NCBI RefSeq assembly: GCF_001949145.1
Contig: NW_019091526.1
Location: 62,001-126,000 of the forward strand
DNA length: 64,000 nt
Direction of reading: 5' to 3'
Source of the DNA: Acanthaster planci
Lineage: Eukaryota; Echinodermata; Asteroidea; Valvatida; Acanthasteridae
Shown: piece after piece, positions 13,038-24,400 of the stretch
How positions within the stretch are numbered: the first letter of the stretch is position 1
How the letters are laid out: each line of letters starts with the position of its first letter
Translations under genes and position numbers: made by a program
The notes under the pieces: model-generated
Databases searched by the model: none
Seen by the model: only the letters and a program-made list of their open reading frames with translations
What the model was told of the DNA's origin: nothing

Positions 13038-13086
13038 AGGTCAAAGGTCAATCGTATAATGGCGGAACGTCGGCTGCCATGGCAAC
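13038..13086 (+). promoter_or_regulatory. Clustered motifs: DR1 nuclear-receptor site, ATGGCGG word, RFX X-box-like site
   Basis: AGGTCAAAGGTCA at 13038-13050 is a perfect DR1 (two AGGTCA half-sites, one-base spacer), the consensus for HNF4, RXR heterodimers and COUP-TF. ATAATGGCGG at 13056-13065 resembles a YY1 core. GCTGCCATGGCAAC at 13073-13086 differs by one base from the RFX X-box GTTGCCATGGCAAC. The block is CpG-rich. An ATG at 13059 opens 23 codons into GG|GTGAAT, so it may also be a first exon. The motifs are seen; their activity is inferred. Confidence 0.45.
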
Positions 13087-13409
13087 GCAGGCACGCCGAA
13101 CTAACAACTGATCCGGTTGAACGAGGGTGAATGCAATAGGAGGGCCGTGTTTGGCTCTCCTTTAGTAACGAGTTTTTGTTTGAGGTTCGTGGGAAATCAA
13201 CATTTCTTGGAATGCAGGATTAGGCATATAGCGTCCGTCCTTCAGGGATAACCCTTAAACATTCCCCGATACACAAACGTATGTTTAAATTCATTCACAA
13301 GTTCTTAAAAACCTACATTTGAAGTTTCTGGAGAATTAATGTCGCTTGTGAAGCCACACTATATGTATGTAAAATACAAAATGTGCCATTCCTGCTTCAA
13401 AATGTAAAG

Positions 13410-13512
13410 AAACGGCTGGTCTTGAGCACAAGTTTCCGGTTCTTCGACAATCCTGAGCTGTCGTTGGCACCTCGTGAAAATGTCTTCAGGAAACAACTAG
13501 AGGTCATGGGAG
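13410..13512 (+). CDS. Candidate exon, antisense nested gene
   Basis: Follows TTCCTGCTTCAAAATGTAAAG and reads KRLVLSTSFRFFDNPELSLA then PRENVFRKQLEVMG before a GTACAC donor at 13513. The same frame can run on to a TGA at 13584-13586 if the donor is not used (TRYCVEQGDFYVVCGYC). The amino-acid mix is coding-like, but the family is not recognised and the phase does not directly match the preceding candidate, so an intermediate exon would be needed. Confidence 0.24.
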
Positions 13513-13740
13513 GTACACGATACTGTGTTGAACAAGGAGACTTTTACGTCGTTTGTGGGTACTGTATAGCTCTCAGACAACCATGAAAGGTTGCTGGATT
13601 TGAATGTGTTTACGTCACACCCGACAGTTAATAACGGACTAAAACGGCCTTGCCAGTTTCACGGCTACTTCTGCATTCTCATGTGCGGTAACACGTTATA
13701 CGCCATTCAAAATTATTTTGGAATTTTTTACACGCTTCAG

Positions 13741-13775
13741 ATCTCACGGCAACGAGAAGAAAAGAAAGGCTTACG
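13741..13775 (+). CDS. Candidate 35-nt exon, antisense nested gene
   Basis: A strong pyrimidine-rich acceptor (GGAATTTTTTACACGCTTCAG) and a CG|GTGAGA donor bracket 35 nt. All three frames are open. The phase-0 frame reads ISRQREEKKGL, a charged segment compatible with a coiled coil. Support is splice-site quality only. Confidence 0.18.
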
Positions 13776-14296
13776 GTGAGAACTAAAACCTAATCTCTGG
13801 TGAACGCCCAACAAATGATTACAAAACGAGTATCGAATTGAGGACTAGCTCTCTTGAAAGCAACCAGTCGGAACCAAATTCCTGTGTCACCTAAGTTGTT
13901 GCATCTACACACCACAAAAGAAGGCAGTTTTCTGCTAACTTGTGGGCTTCGGTTCCATGGTTATAGTCCCACCTAGGTCACAGATTAAAAGGAGCTTTTA
14001 AAAGGTACCAGTATGCCGTCTACTTGGAAAGTAACGACCCGGTGAGAGTTTCATGGTCCTATTTTCGATAATTACATACATACCACGTAGGCTAAATGTT
14101 ATCTGTTGTAAAATTTGCATGATGAGTGTGTTGAGTTCTCCCAGGTTGCAATGCTTGGCCACGTGCCACTCCAGGCTCATCAAGCTTTGGTGTTTACTCC
14201 CCCGTTCGAATTTATCAACTCATGCATAACGAAAATCCTTGAGTGTCTGGTACGTGATTGCAAACCTGACTGGTAAAGTTCTTTCCACCCGGACAG

Positions 14297-14457
14297 GATG
14301 CATCACGGCAGCGGGACAGAATGAAAACAAAATGGATTCTTTGAGAAGAAAAACAAATCGAAGCTCTGTCAGTGTCTCGCGTTACCTGAGTTTAGATGAA
14401 GAGACTTTTGGATCCAACCTAGCTTCAGGAGTTTACGCAGAAATCTTATTTCAGTGA
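14297..14457 (+). CDS. Candidate terminal exon, antisense nested gene
   Basis: After the acceptor TTTCCACCCGGACAG a frame with two leading bases stays open to TGA at 14455-14457. It reads NENKMDSLRRKTNRSSVSVS then RYLSLDEETFGSNLASGVYA, EILFQ and stop. The composition (Arg/Ser-rich then acidic and hydrophobic) is coding-like. An AATAAA lies at about 14999-15004 on the same strand, past the RBM24/38-like exon 2. Nothing homologous was recognised. Confidence 0.25.
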
Positions 14458-14720
14458 AAAAAGAGCGGTGTTTTCAATAACCTCAATCGTGTGGTGATTT
14501 TTAAAAATACGTTTCCATTGCTCGGAAGACAATTAGAAGAGCAGCACGTGACCTGTAACACCTACGTCAAACTTTATTTAGGGAAATCAAACTGACGGGT
14601 GTACATGTACCTTTGTGAAAGTAATGTTCGTGAGAACATTAACTCTTGGGCTCACGAACACACGTGCGATCCTCATTCTAGGAATCATACCCTAACCGCC
14701 ACTTGCCTATGAACACTTAC

Positions 14721-14850
14721 TGTTTTGTGTAGCGTTGTTCCTTGGCTTGGCACCAATTATGGCCAGATTGACGTTGGCCTTCCGCCCATCGATGATTGGG
14801 TTCGCGTCCGCGCATGCTAACCTCGCCGCATCCTTGGTTGCCATCGTTAC
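14721..14850 (-). CDS. RBM24/RBM38-like: RBM24/RBM38-like RNA-binding protein, coding exon 2 (second half of RRM)
   Basis: Continues the RRM in phase 0 directly after exon 1: [20 protein letters not shown] followed by [17 protein letters not shown], then NNATQN and one base of the next codon. The acceptor is TTTTGCTCCAG (AG at 14851-14852) and the donor is GTAAGT at 14715-14720. The block [19 protein letters not shown] is the signature end of the SEB-4 family RRM, which carries the last beta strand and the conserved tail after it. Odd: vertebrate and nematode members usually read [28 protein letters not shown], whereas here it is RLACADANP and AIIGAKPR. This indicates a divergent ortholog or paralog. 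The exon is 130 nt and ends in phase 1. Confidence 0.93.
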
Positions 14851-17800
14851 CTGGAGCAAAATTCAAACGAAATTGAAATAATCGCCTCTTGTTTGTTATT
14901 CGCTAAACACCACAGCTTTGACTACTATGCCGGACATCTTTCAAATCGTGTCTTATCTCGACAAACTTATAATAATCTTAGCAATTTAGCCAACCTTAAA
15001 ATAAATACAGCATCACTCTTATTTTACTCTTGAATATTCGGTATTTTTGTCGCATAGGAGATTTTATGGTGACTGGGATTTTACAAGGTGATGCCTATCC
15101 CGGAGGCACCTTTTTAACCGATCTGACCTTGCTTTAGGCTAGTGAGACTTATTGTAATTGGCAAAGCAAACTCAATTAATACATCGGTATCTGTCAATCG
15201 TCAAGCTATTACGTGTTTTACGAGATGTATCGATGTGAAGGGATTGTTGCATCTTGGGCAGGCTCACCCTAGATCTCGTTTAATTATTGCAAGGTACATG
15301 GAGTGCAAACTGTGTGACATGAAGCAAACGCATGTTTATCACGATTATATTTTTGTCTTTGATGTGAGCAAAAGCATTCAACCACAGGCAGTGAAGGCTT
15401 ACCAATAACCGGTCAATGCAGTTTGGTGGATTGTACGTAAACAACTCATCGATTAAAATGCCAACGCCTAATTGTGCTGCTGACAATCGCGAATGGTCTC
15501 TGATTTTGCGCTAACATTGGTTGCTTGCTCTGTTTAATCAATGATAAAAAACAACATGCTTTTGGATTTGGGGGAATTTATTAGGTACAGTTTTAGCTTT
15601 CCTCGACCCCCTCCCCCATTCTTGGAGGAAGTATGGGTGCACCCCGGCTAACCTTGTTTTGGCACCCACTCTGTACTTTAGATTAGCAGAGCAGCCGCCC
15701 AAATGAAAAATAAACAAGAAGGTTCACTCATTGTCACCCTTCCATGCGAAGAGAATTCGGCGCTTCCGACTTACGCCCCCTAAGGGTCGTGTGTGTATCA
15801 CAATACGAACACTGTTACATTCACATACTACGTAACACTAAGCACAAAATAACTGGCCCCTGGAGGTTTTTCCTTTTCCTAAAATGCAGACTGATCGGGG
15901 ACACACTGCATTGGTCAGGGAGTTTTTCTTCTTTTTGAGCACATTTTGACAATGCCGATAAAGCGAGATATAATTATACAAAGAGCACAGACGGCTTGCC
16001 AGTGACGTCTATGACGGCAAGCGCCTTTCCCACGTAGTGCCATGATCTCGTTTTTATGTCCCCAAAGTCCGGCGTGCCGTACGTACCTAGTGCAATTATT
16101 CCTCCATTACATCACCCAGCAGAATTGAAGTCCTTCCCTTTAGAATCCGGAAATGTATTAACTCAGTTTCATACAAGTTGTTTTGTGGGCCAAACAAGGA
16201 AAGAAACAGTGCGCTATTATCAGAGAGATAGAGTCACTGTATTACAGGCATGAGTATTAATGTACATGTACACTGCATAGACATCAGTATGCATCGCACG
16301 AGACGGTCTCTTACCCGAGTCTGGTTGGGAAACACAAGACAGCAAATAATAGCTCGCGTAATTTTTCTTACACAGTCCACACACGTGCACTTTTATCAAA
16401 GCAATTACAAGGGGGTATCTTTTCAAGCGATAAAATGTACAAGGTGTCGATCCAATCTTCAGAATTCTCCCCAAGGTTCAAGAAGTTCGATTCTCTAAGA
16501 CATCTCAGCTGAGCGCACAAACTGTAGTTTTGGTTGAGCACCACATCATGAAAAGACAGATGTCTTCAATGAGCCGTGGCTTTCATGGCTTGTCAGCGCA
16601 GGAAATTATCAGGATAATAGCGCAGTGGAGGTTTGCCCAGAGTGTGAGAAAAAAAAATTGAAAATGGAATCTCCACTCAAAGGGCCATGTCAACGAGTAC
16701 ATGCACCTCGACACGACCGGGAAAACACCACACGTGGCGAGGCTCTGCACATGAATGGCCAGGCTACCCTCCCCTAATTCCACTTTTATGTCTTGCTGTA
16801 AAATGACTAAATCGAGGCCAAAGCCTCAACCACAATAAATGGGACGGCTGTGTCCCCTCTCTTCCCCCCCCCCTTAAAAAAAAACACAGCCGTGTTCCGG
16901 TGAGCCAACCACCCACACTATAGAGTCCTTAATCATCACCAATCCCCAAAGAAGGCGATTTATGCTTAGCCATATGCCCTAATCCCCATTCCGATCCTCT
17001 TAAGGCTTACTTCTCCGAGGTTGTGTGTTGTGGATGAAATAATCTCTGATCTGATCAGGCTTTTTCCCTCGAAGACCTCAGTACATTGCATTGCAAGAGG
17101 CTTGCCAAGTCACGCCGACACGGTTCCATTGTCCACCCAAGACGTCAACGTCAGCACAGTCAAAGAGTCTCACACAATATTTCTCATCTCAACTGATGAA
17201 ATTTACACGAAAGCAAGACCCCAAAACTCGAAGGAACATGTAACATATCGCCACCTACAGGAATACGCCTGTCAACCCCTAACAACATGTTACTGGCGGT
17301 TTATATTCGAAAGAAATGTGCTCCATCACTGTCAAACAATTCAATTTGTCACCGTCCATGTCGGAAATTCCCGTGTCCAAACATGGACCCAGCCACAAGT
17401 TCTCTCGGAACTGCCCGAAGCAGGAACTGTAACTGCTCCATAAACACCCCGTGTGGTTTCTCCACGGAACATTCCGGACCCGGACCGGCCAAACCTTTTT
17501 AACCTTACCCGAAAAGAACAATTACACCTTTGCCACTTTTCGGCGCCAAAGATGATTGATAATTTCCAGCACGAAAGCGACTTCTACATGAGTATCTTCA
17601 CGCGAAGTCGACCCCATTCGTTTACCTTTAAATGGCGATGTGCGAGCATATGCCCTTTATGTATCACGTAATACTTCCACCGAATTCGAGCGCTGTGGGC
17701 CCCAATCCAGGGTAGTGCACTGTCTGACGAACTTCATAATTCAATAGATATACCGATACTCAGAGACGTGGAGTTGAATGGTTCACTTAGATTCAAAAGG

Positions 17801-20316
17801 TATGAAAGAACAAGCGTCCCGGAAAGATGGGGGGGGGTTTGAATCTGTTTCTCCTCGAAGTCGCCAGAGGTACAAATCACCGGTAACGTCCCAAGCCCTC
17901 CGTTGGTGAGAAAAATACACCACCAAGAAGAGAAGTGAAACGTAACGTCTACTCCGTCCAGATTATACGTTACTTATACTGTATTTCTGGGTTTGTTGTT
18001 AACAAGCCTTCGTCAAAAATGATAATTAAAAGACCTGAAAAAATGGCGGAGATGGTTACATTGCAGACAACCTACGGTATCTCAAATGTGCCTCCCTAAA
18101 GAAACAGCTGTAAGCCTGTAAGTCGACCAGGTAAGACGAGGTTGGGCACGAGATGTATCCGACGGGAGGTTTTATCAGTGACCCTTTTGACAGAGTTAGT
18201 GCATTGGCACGGGCACATCGCAGTTACATGATGTATCTAGAACGGAAAGTAAATGCTATTCAACAGAGGTCATTCCTACAGAGGACAATGCACGATTATT
18301 AAGAAAACAGTCTAAAATGTGTTTGCTTTCACTCAAGCAATCAACACGACATACCCACGCGGCCATGGGGGCGAACGTGTTGTTTGTAAAGGCCCACGGC
18401 TTTATACCTCCCGAACTAATCAAATTTTGACCAAAATTTTTATGTTACAGATTTCGAGAACTGAAGTGAATAAAAGAATGATGGATGTGTTTTCACTTTG
18501 TCGCTCGATTCCTCTCCCCCTTTTTGAGATAGAGGGGAAACCCGCGGCGCTGGTAAACTGTGACGGGGTTTGGGTCGGTTCGTTCCCGTTGGCGGTCCCT
18601 ACTGCATCTGGGTCATAAACGCGACTATGATGAATGGCACATCCAACACCTTTTCATGCTTCTTTCGCCTCGCCGCGTGCAATACATGGTTGAGGATCCA
18701 TTGGGAAAAGCTGCACCGTCCTGTCATTTTTTACAAAATATTTGGTATAGTCGTGAAAGGGCTCAGGTACAGTGGGTGGTAGATGGTCCGCGGTAATAGC
18801 ACTGACTACTTTATAATCACTTGTTATTGACATTAAGTCCTGAGCCTACCTCCCACAAACCTTTCTGTCCCTCCCAACGTTTCCATTCAGTCTAGGCCTT
18901 ACCACTTTGAGCAGACTATCCGAGTTGGTGTAGGGGCAGATACAGACGCAGAGTTTGCGGTCATAACATGCCCGTCACTCTGGGTTGCAAGTGTTAAAAA
19001 GACGCAAGCAAAGTTAGGCAAATGATACGGAATGATTATAGTGTCATGGAGAAAAGATACATTGACGGCTGCAACACGTTTGGATGGATGAAATGTTGAG
19101 ATAGGTACACTGAGCCAATGTTGCGCTGACAAGGTCCACATTGAATAATTCTGGACCCATAACAGAAGTCGCACGTACTCCACCCAATGCTGTTCGTCGA
19201 AAAAGAAGCAAATACTTGCACACGGTGGCAACGAGAGAACAATAAGTGCACAGTCTACCAGGGGCATTCTATTGTTGCGCCCTGTATAATAAGGATTCGC
19301 TAGGCCTGCCGGGGGCCTTGTATAGTATGCGGTACGCCTTGTTTAACATTGTGCAGTTGGGTATATATACCGCTCACGTCATGTAACCACGGACGCTGAT
19401 CCCGTCACTAGACACGCAATGTGCTTGTACCGAATTCACATACACCGTGTGAACTGTTCGATCTTGTCTCAATTACGTTTCTTTCGCTTTTGAAAATATC
19501 GGCAACCAAATATATATCGGTTTCATCAGTGAGCTTTTTTAAGCCATCAAAACGAGCTAATAATTATGGCCAATGATAAAATGCATAGAATCTAGTTTCA
19601 AATTGCTCCTTACTAAGAAATGCCCCGCGGTTGGCGCAGCGCCGCCAGGTACAATGACGTCCTGAGCAAGAATGAACCCATCTACGCCTTTAAACCTTTG
19701 CCCTTCTCTTGGTAGCAACGGACTGGGTTTTGAAATGTACAATACTAAAAGGATTCGCTTGCTAATTAATGGAATAAACCCATCATGAGGAACGTTGATC
19801 ACCCCGATTTTCTGTTTACTTTGTCAAAGCTGATCGAGAAACACCGGGGCACTATTACATTGGGGTATGAGTCACTGACTAAATAGCTCAACGGCTGACA
19901 TGCCATCCCATGCCTAAGTTGCACCCTATATCTGAAAGGTTTTGCTTGAAACAAGTATAGGCCTCTTTTCGATTGCTGCCGAGCACAGGAAGGCTTGTGC
20001 ACAGCACAGAAAGAAGATGACTGCCAATTATTTTGTATTGGCTGCCGAAGTTTGCCAAATTTTCATCCTTGGCTGGCAACAGTTTCTTTTATCAATGATG
20101 CACATTGTCCCATTTGAGCTCTCGAGGAAGACTAGTCTCCACTTTGGTATTTAGTAGAAGTATATGTTTCAACAGCTGCGTGAGAGTTTGACACCGTGAA
20201 CAATTATTATTCACTGCTTTTAGTCAATGGTTGGTCAGCCATTATTTGCGGCTTCAAGCAAAAACTAATAGTATACACATGGTTCTATAGCAACATGTAA
20301 TGAAACAGGTACTTAC
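14851..20316 (-). other. Intron 1 of the RBM24/38-like gene
   Basis: This 5.4-kb intron splits RNP1 between exons 1 and 2. Several open frames of 60-140 codons occur (for example 17021-17443 on the plus strand), but none starts with ATG in a coding context or resembles a known family. A short C-tract hairpin at about 16841-16896 pairs GGACGGCTGTGT with ACACAGCCGTG. A 12-nt TATA-like palindrome, GGTATATATACC, lies at 19360-19371. I see no other gene. Confidence 0.6.
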
Positions 20317-20481
20317 AAAGCCGTATCCTTTGCTTTTTCCAGAGTTCCTGTCCGTGATGACAACGGCTTCCTCGATCTCTCCGAACGGCTCAAAGTACTC
20401 CCGTAGCTTCTCATTGTTCGTGTGGAAGGGCAGTCCTCCAACGAAGATCTTTGTCAAAGTTGTATCTTTCTTACCTTCCAT
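20317..20481 (-). CDS. RBM24/RBM38-like: RBM24/RBM38-like RNA-binding protein, coding exon 1 (first half of RRM)
   Basis: Encodes the N-terminus and first half of an RNA recognition motif, 55 codons from ATG (20479-20481) to the splice donor. Seen: the RNP2 segment [10 protein letters not shown] (residues 11-20), then [20 protein letters not shown] and GF, ending inside RNP1 (KGYGF, residues 51-55). The donor GTAAGT occupies 20311-20316, so the intron splits RNP1 in phase 0. The ATG is the first Met after an in-frame TAA at 20578-20580. The sequence [14 protein letters not shown] plus [10 protein letters not shown] is diagnostic of the RBM24/RBM38/SUP-12 (SEB-4) family. Family members bind GU-rich RNA and control splicing and mRNA stability, notably in muscle. 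Differences from vertebrate proteins (as I recall them) include [12 protein letters not shown] in place of YHTTDASLRKYF. An oligo-A stretch precedes the ATG in the 5' leader on this strand. Confidence 0.94.
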
Positions 20482-21400
20482 TTTTGTTATCTTTACACGG
20501 TCTTTATCTATTTTTTTTTTTTGATGTTCGGATCGAGTTTGTGTCCCTTCACAAAACAGCAGACTCTTCTTCAATAATTATCCGGCCTGTGTGTAAATCT
20601 CCAGATCAACGGCTGAGAAAAGGCGCGATGAGGGTCATCAACACTGAGGTGGTGTGGATGTCAGTAGCTGCAGTCTGTTGATTACCTGATGGCTCGCGTG
20701 AGATTTGGGAAGCAGTTTCGGATCCAGGTAATCCACAAATATGCCCTGTCACTGGATGCCCGATGAGCAGATTCCCCTTCTCTAACAGAAATCCCGCCAA
20801 GCTTGCAGCGTTTGTATTCACGGTACTCGTTCACGCTTGGCAAAATTGCAGTTGTTAGACGCACCTCACCAGGACACGACCTACCTTTCACACCGTTGCT
20901 TACAGACTGACTGATCCTTGTGCTTTTTGACAGCCAGCGGTTCCACACTGAGTGTAATCTCCGCCTACTTTTGAATATTAACAACGCGGCTTTGCACCAC
21001 AACCCTCGCGGCGTGCGTATGACAAACATGTACATGTACATGTAACGATCTCATAAATTATTCATTCCTGACTTACCCGTACATGTTCACAGCCGGGACC
21101 TTTATGTAGCGCATGTACGATACGAGCGCACTCTGTGGGTCACCTGTTGACAGTCAAGGCGGAGCCTCTGTGGCTGTCACGAGTCTCGCGTGTTACACAC
21201 GAACGAGTTTGCCCTGCGATCATGGCCCGAGGTTCCAGCTGAGTTCGGTGGGGAGGGAGGTGACAATGGGCCGTCCTTGTCATTACCATGTCTGACGGAG
21301 TGAGAGCCGCGGGCACTTTGTTGCCACTCCACGACAACAGGACAGGGGCAAATCGCGGGCAAATTAAGCTTGACGTTTTCGCTTTGATCTTCATCTGTTA
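20482..21400 (-). promoter_or_regulatory. CpG-rich 5' flank of the RBM24/38-like gene (probable leader and promoter)
   Basis: The sequence immediately upstream of the exon 1 start codon is GC- and CpG-rich compared with the introns, as expected for an unmethylated promoter. It holds an oligo-T run on the plus strand at about 20509-20522, which is oligo-A in the transcript leader, and an ACATGTACATGTACATGT tract at 21026-21043. No TATA box at a convincing distance and no upstream coding exon were recognised. The transcription start is not placed. Confidence 0.4.
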
Positions 21401-24400
21401 TCAAGTTGTTTTTCAAAGATTTGTGGGCACTGCATTAACATTTATCCCGTCAGCGCTTCGGGCGTCTGGGCGCTGTCTGTCCATACGCTTTTGGTTTGTC
21501 TGTTTGTGCCTCACGTAGTATAGCTACTTTATACCTGTTCACGACTGTTTTCAGATTTTTTTATGTGTAAAAACACAGTATATCTACGACTGCAGAAACT
21601 GTCGTGGGACTCATGGGTCTTTCCGTGGACCACACCACCTCATTGTTCTAAATTTAAACTATATCAGGACATATCTCTGGAAATAACATTAGGTCACCTG
21701 TTTAGTTGTTAAACCTTCCAAATCTGTTGTTGGTCCATCTCGAAAAAAAAAGTCTCAATCGCCTGAATTTGTGGTTTGGCAGCCAAGATCACAGTCCTAC
21801 ACCTAATTTTGTTTTGAAGGCGACGGTTGCTTGACAGATCCGAAAGAAATTCGTTTCGACATTCTGTTTCTTTCGAAACTCCATAATGTAACAATGAACC
21901 TGTATTGGTTGGACCTTCCCAGCAGACCCCTAAGGCTTCTGAACATGATCGAGCAACAACAGAAATTGATGTTATCGTTGGGCGGTTGGATTTGTTCGAA
22001 AAGCCAGTGAAAACCTTTACCTTGTTCCATTTTCCTTCGTTTGTATGCCTTTAAAAGAGATTGGCAGATCGGAAAAACGGATTAAACAAGTTCGTAGATT
22101 TTTTTGTGCGAATTTTAGTTATTGATTTTTTTTTGGGGGGGGGAGTTGGAGACCACGTGAGGAATTAGCTTAAAAGGTTTTACCTCATTGGAAAATCTTG
22201 ACCAATTTTTAGCAGCGTCTTTGAAGGCTAAATACCGGGAATCTTAAGTGGACCATTTCCTGGCCTAGAGCTAACCCCCCAAAAATCCACGGTCACGGTT
22301 GTTCAGGTCAGGTATGCCGTGCATGTACCTCAGCACCCAGTGCAATGCCTTTGGTGTATCTTTCATCAAATCCTCCCCCCCAAAAAATGACCCGGGAACC
22401 CACGGTTTTGCACGTATGCCCCATTCCCCAGCACCTCGTCTCCCCGAGCCGCGGCGGTGCCTGCACTCCCGAACGCCGTTTATTTGTGTTAAAAGAACTC
22501 GCGCCCTTTTTTTGCACGATAAATCAACCTGTTTTGATACAGGGACGGGATAACACCCTCATGCAAAAAAAATGATAACGACATGGATGATGCATGAAGC
22601 CCCGGTATTGGTCATATCAGTGTGGTTTATTAGGGAACGAATATCGTCTCGCCCTGATACCAATTTCTAAACAAATAGGACGAAGGGTGAAACTTGCCCA
22701 CAGCCATGGTTTGAGACGAATTGAACTGTTGAGTGTATTTCTTTGTGAAGGTCTTAGCACGGAGTCCATGCTTCAGCGGCTATGAGCTTCAAGAATCAAC
22801 TATTATACCCTTCTTTTCACTGATGAATTCTCTGGTATGATCAAAAATAGATCATGGATCTTCAAATAAGTTTATCAGGGCAAATGGAACACCTTGTGTA
22901 CACGTTCAATAACACATTAATTCATCATTAAAAAGGAAAAATGCTAAAAAAAGAACAAAGGTAAATAGGCACACAATATCACAGAGAGGTTCTAGTTGCT
23001 AGCAAAAAGAATGAAAGCAGGAATGCAGTGAACATTTTTGTTGAAATAGTACAATCTTATCATTTTGGCTCTCTACGAAATGTAAAAGAGAAATGAACGA
23101 CTCATTTTACAGAGCCATACGAACACCAATATTTTTTATGTGTTTTTCCACTCGACAAGGGCGAAAATCTGCAAGTGTCAGCTTCAAGTTGATTTCACTC
23201 TAGAGAGTCCGCTGCTTTCAGTTTGCAGCTGAAACGATATGCCATTTTTTGGTCTGACTCTGTTCGACATCCTCTAGTTATGCACCTCTTGAACTGTCGA
23301 CACCAATACTGCTAGAGCTCCCAGCATATAGATCAAACCCATCAAAAAAAGGACAAGTGAACTGTAGAAAAGTACAAGTAGACATCAGAGCGGGAAAAAC
23401 GCCAGAGGATTATGCAGGAAAGGAAAACATATTTGTGACAGAGTGTGTAATCGCCTTTGGGTCACAGCCAAAGGCAATTAACCAAACTGAACACCTGATT
23501 TTGAAAATCTTTCACTAACTTCGTCCCCTGGCCGTCGAGTCCACTGGCGTAACTATTGTGAGCGAAGGTTTTACGTCCACTTGACGTGAAGCCCTTGGCA
23601 GGTTTGCCTCAATCACATCGCCTAATCCTCATTTGTCTGAGGATTAATATCAATACAGGAAAATAAAGAAAAGGAAAGAATCAAATGGGGAAGGGGGATA
23701 TGTGACCAGCTCTGGGTCGGGATCATGTTTTCGTTGCAAAATGGAAAGAAAGAAAATCCGTTCCCTTGGATCAGGTGCTCACGTTGACAGGACCAAGCCA
23801 TGGCAGGCAAGAAAATCGGAACTGCATGCCTGAGGATCATGATGATAGAACCATAAAAAAGGGAGTTTTCCTGACATATTTTTCGCGCGGTGCATGTGTC
23901 CCTCAGCTAGACACTACGCAAGGATTCCTTTCCGCCAAAAAGGTGCAAAAAGATAACTTTTAGGGCAAACCAGAAATTGCAGTTGGCCTAACAGGTACCA
24001 CCACAACTCTATATGCAGGCTTCTCCGCGCTTCGCTAATTTAGCCAAATTGCTCGTTAAGAAAGGAGAAGTTAAAGGACATTCATAGATGGTGACCAGGA
24101 TCATTTCTGTCAGTGGCGTTATTGATAAAGTTAGGTGGTGGAATGTCTCCGAAATTCACGTGAAACCTCTTTAATAAGGCGTTCTATAGAAAGATTGTGG
24201 TTAGCAATAAATTCGAAATGTAATTTAACTCAATTAGATGAAAATGAAACTGTAGGCCTAATGTTGTTATGGAGGAGATACACAAACACACAAAATGTGT
24301 TTGGAAATATTTTTGCCTCAGATGGGAATAAAAAATGTCAGTTTTTTTTAAGACTATTATAATCTGAGCAGAACGGTAAAATTTTATTCATTTGCAAATA

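Larger units (their letters stand above)
9294..14720 (-). other. Intron 2 of the RBM24/38-like gene (hosts plus-strand exon-like segments)
   Basis: This 5.4-kb intron is notably CpG-rich. It contains plus-strand exon-like segments described separately (9992-10074, 11961-11988, 12297-12493, 12595-12693, 13410-13512, 13741-13775 and 14297-14457) and a cluster of transcription-factor motifs at 13038-13086. Intron status depends on exon 3 at 9194-9293 belonging to the same gene as exon 2. Confidence 0.55.

Noticed and set aside
17021-17443. 140-codon plus-strand frame
   Set aside because: It begins at TTG, has no homology or splice borders that I can justify, and lies in an intron of the minus-strand gene.
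19360-19371. GGTATATATACC as a TATA box
   Set aside because: It is a palindrome in an intron with no associated start or exon; insufficient support.
20254-20574. Longer version of the RBM24/38-like exon 1 frame (106 codons, start at 20574 and read-through past 20317)
   Set aside because: The upstream start is TTG, not ATG, with a TAA two codons before it. At the other end the frame crosses a perfect GTAAGT donor, and homology stops exactly there.
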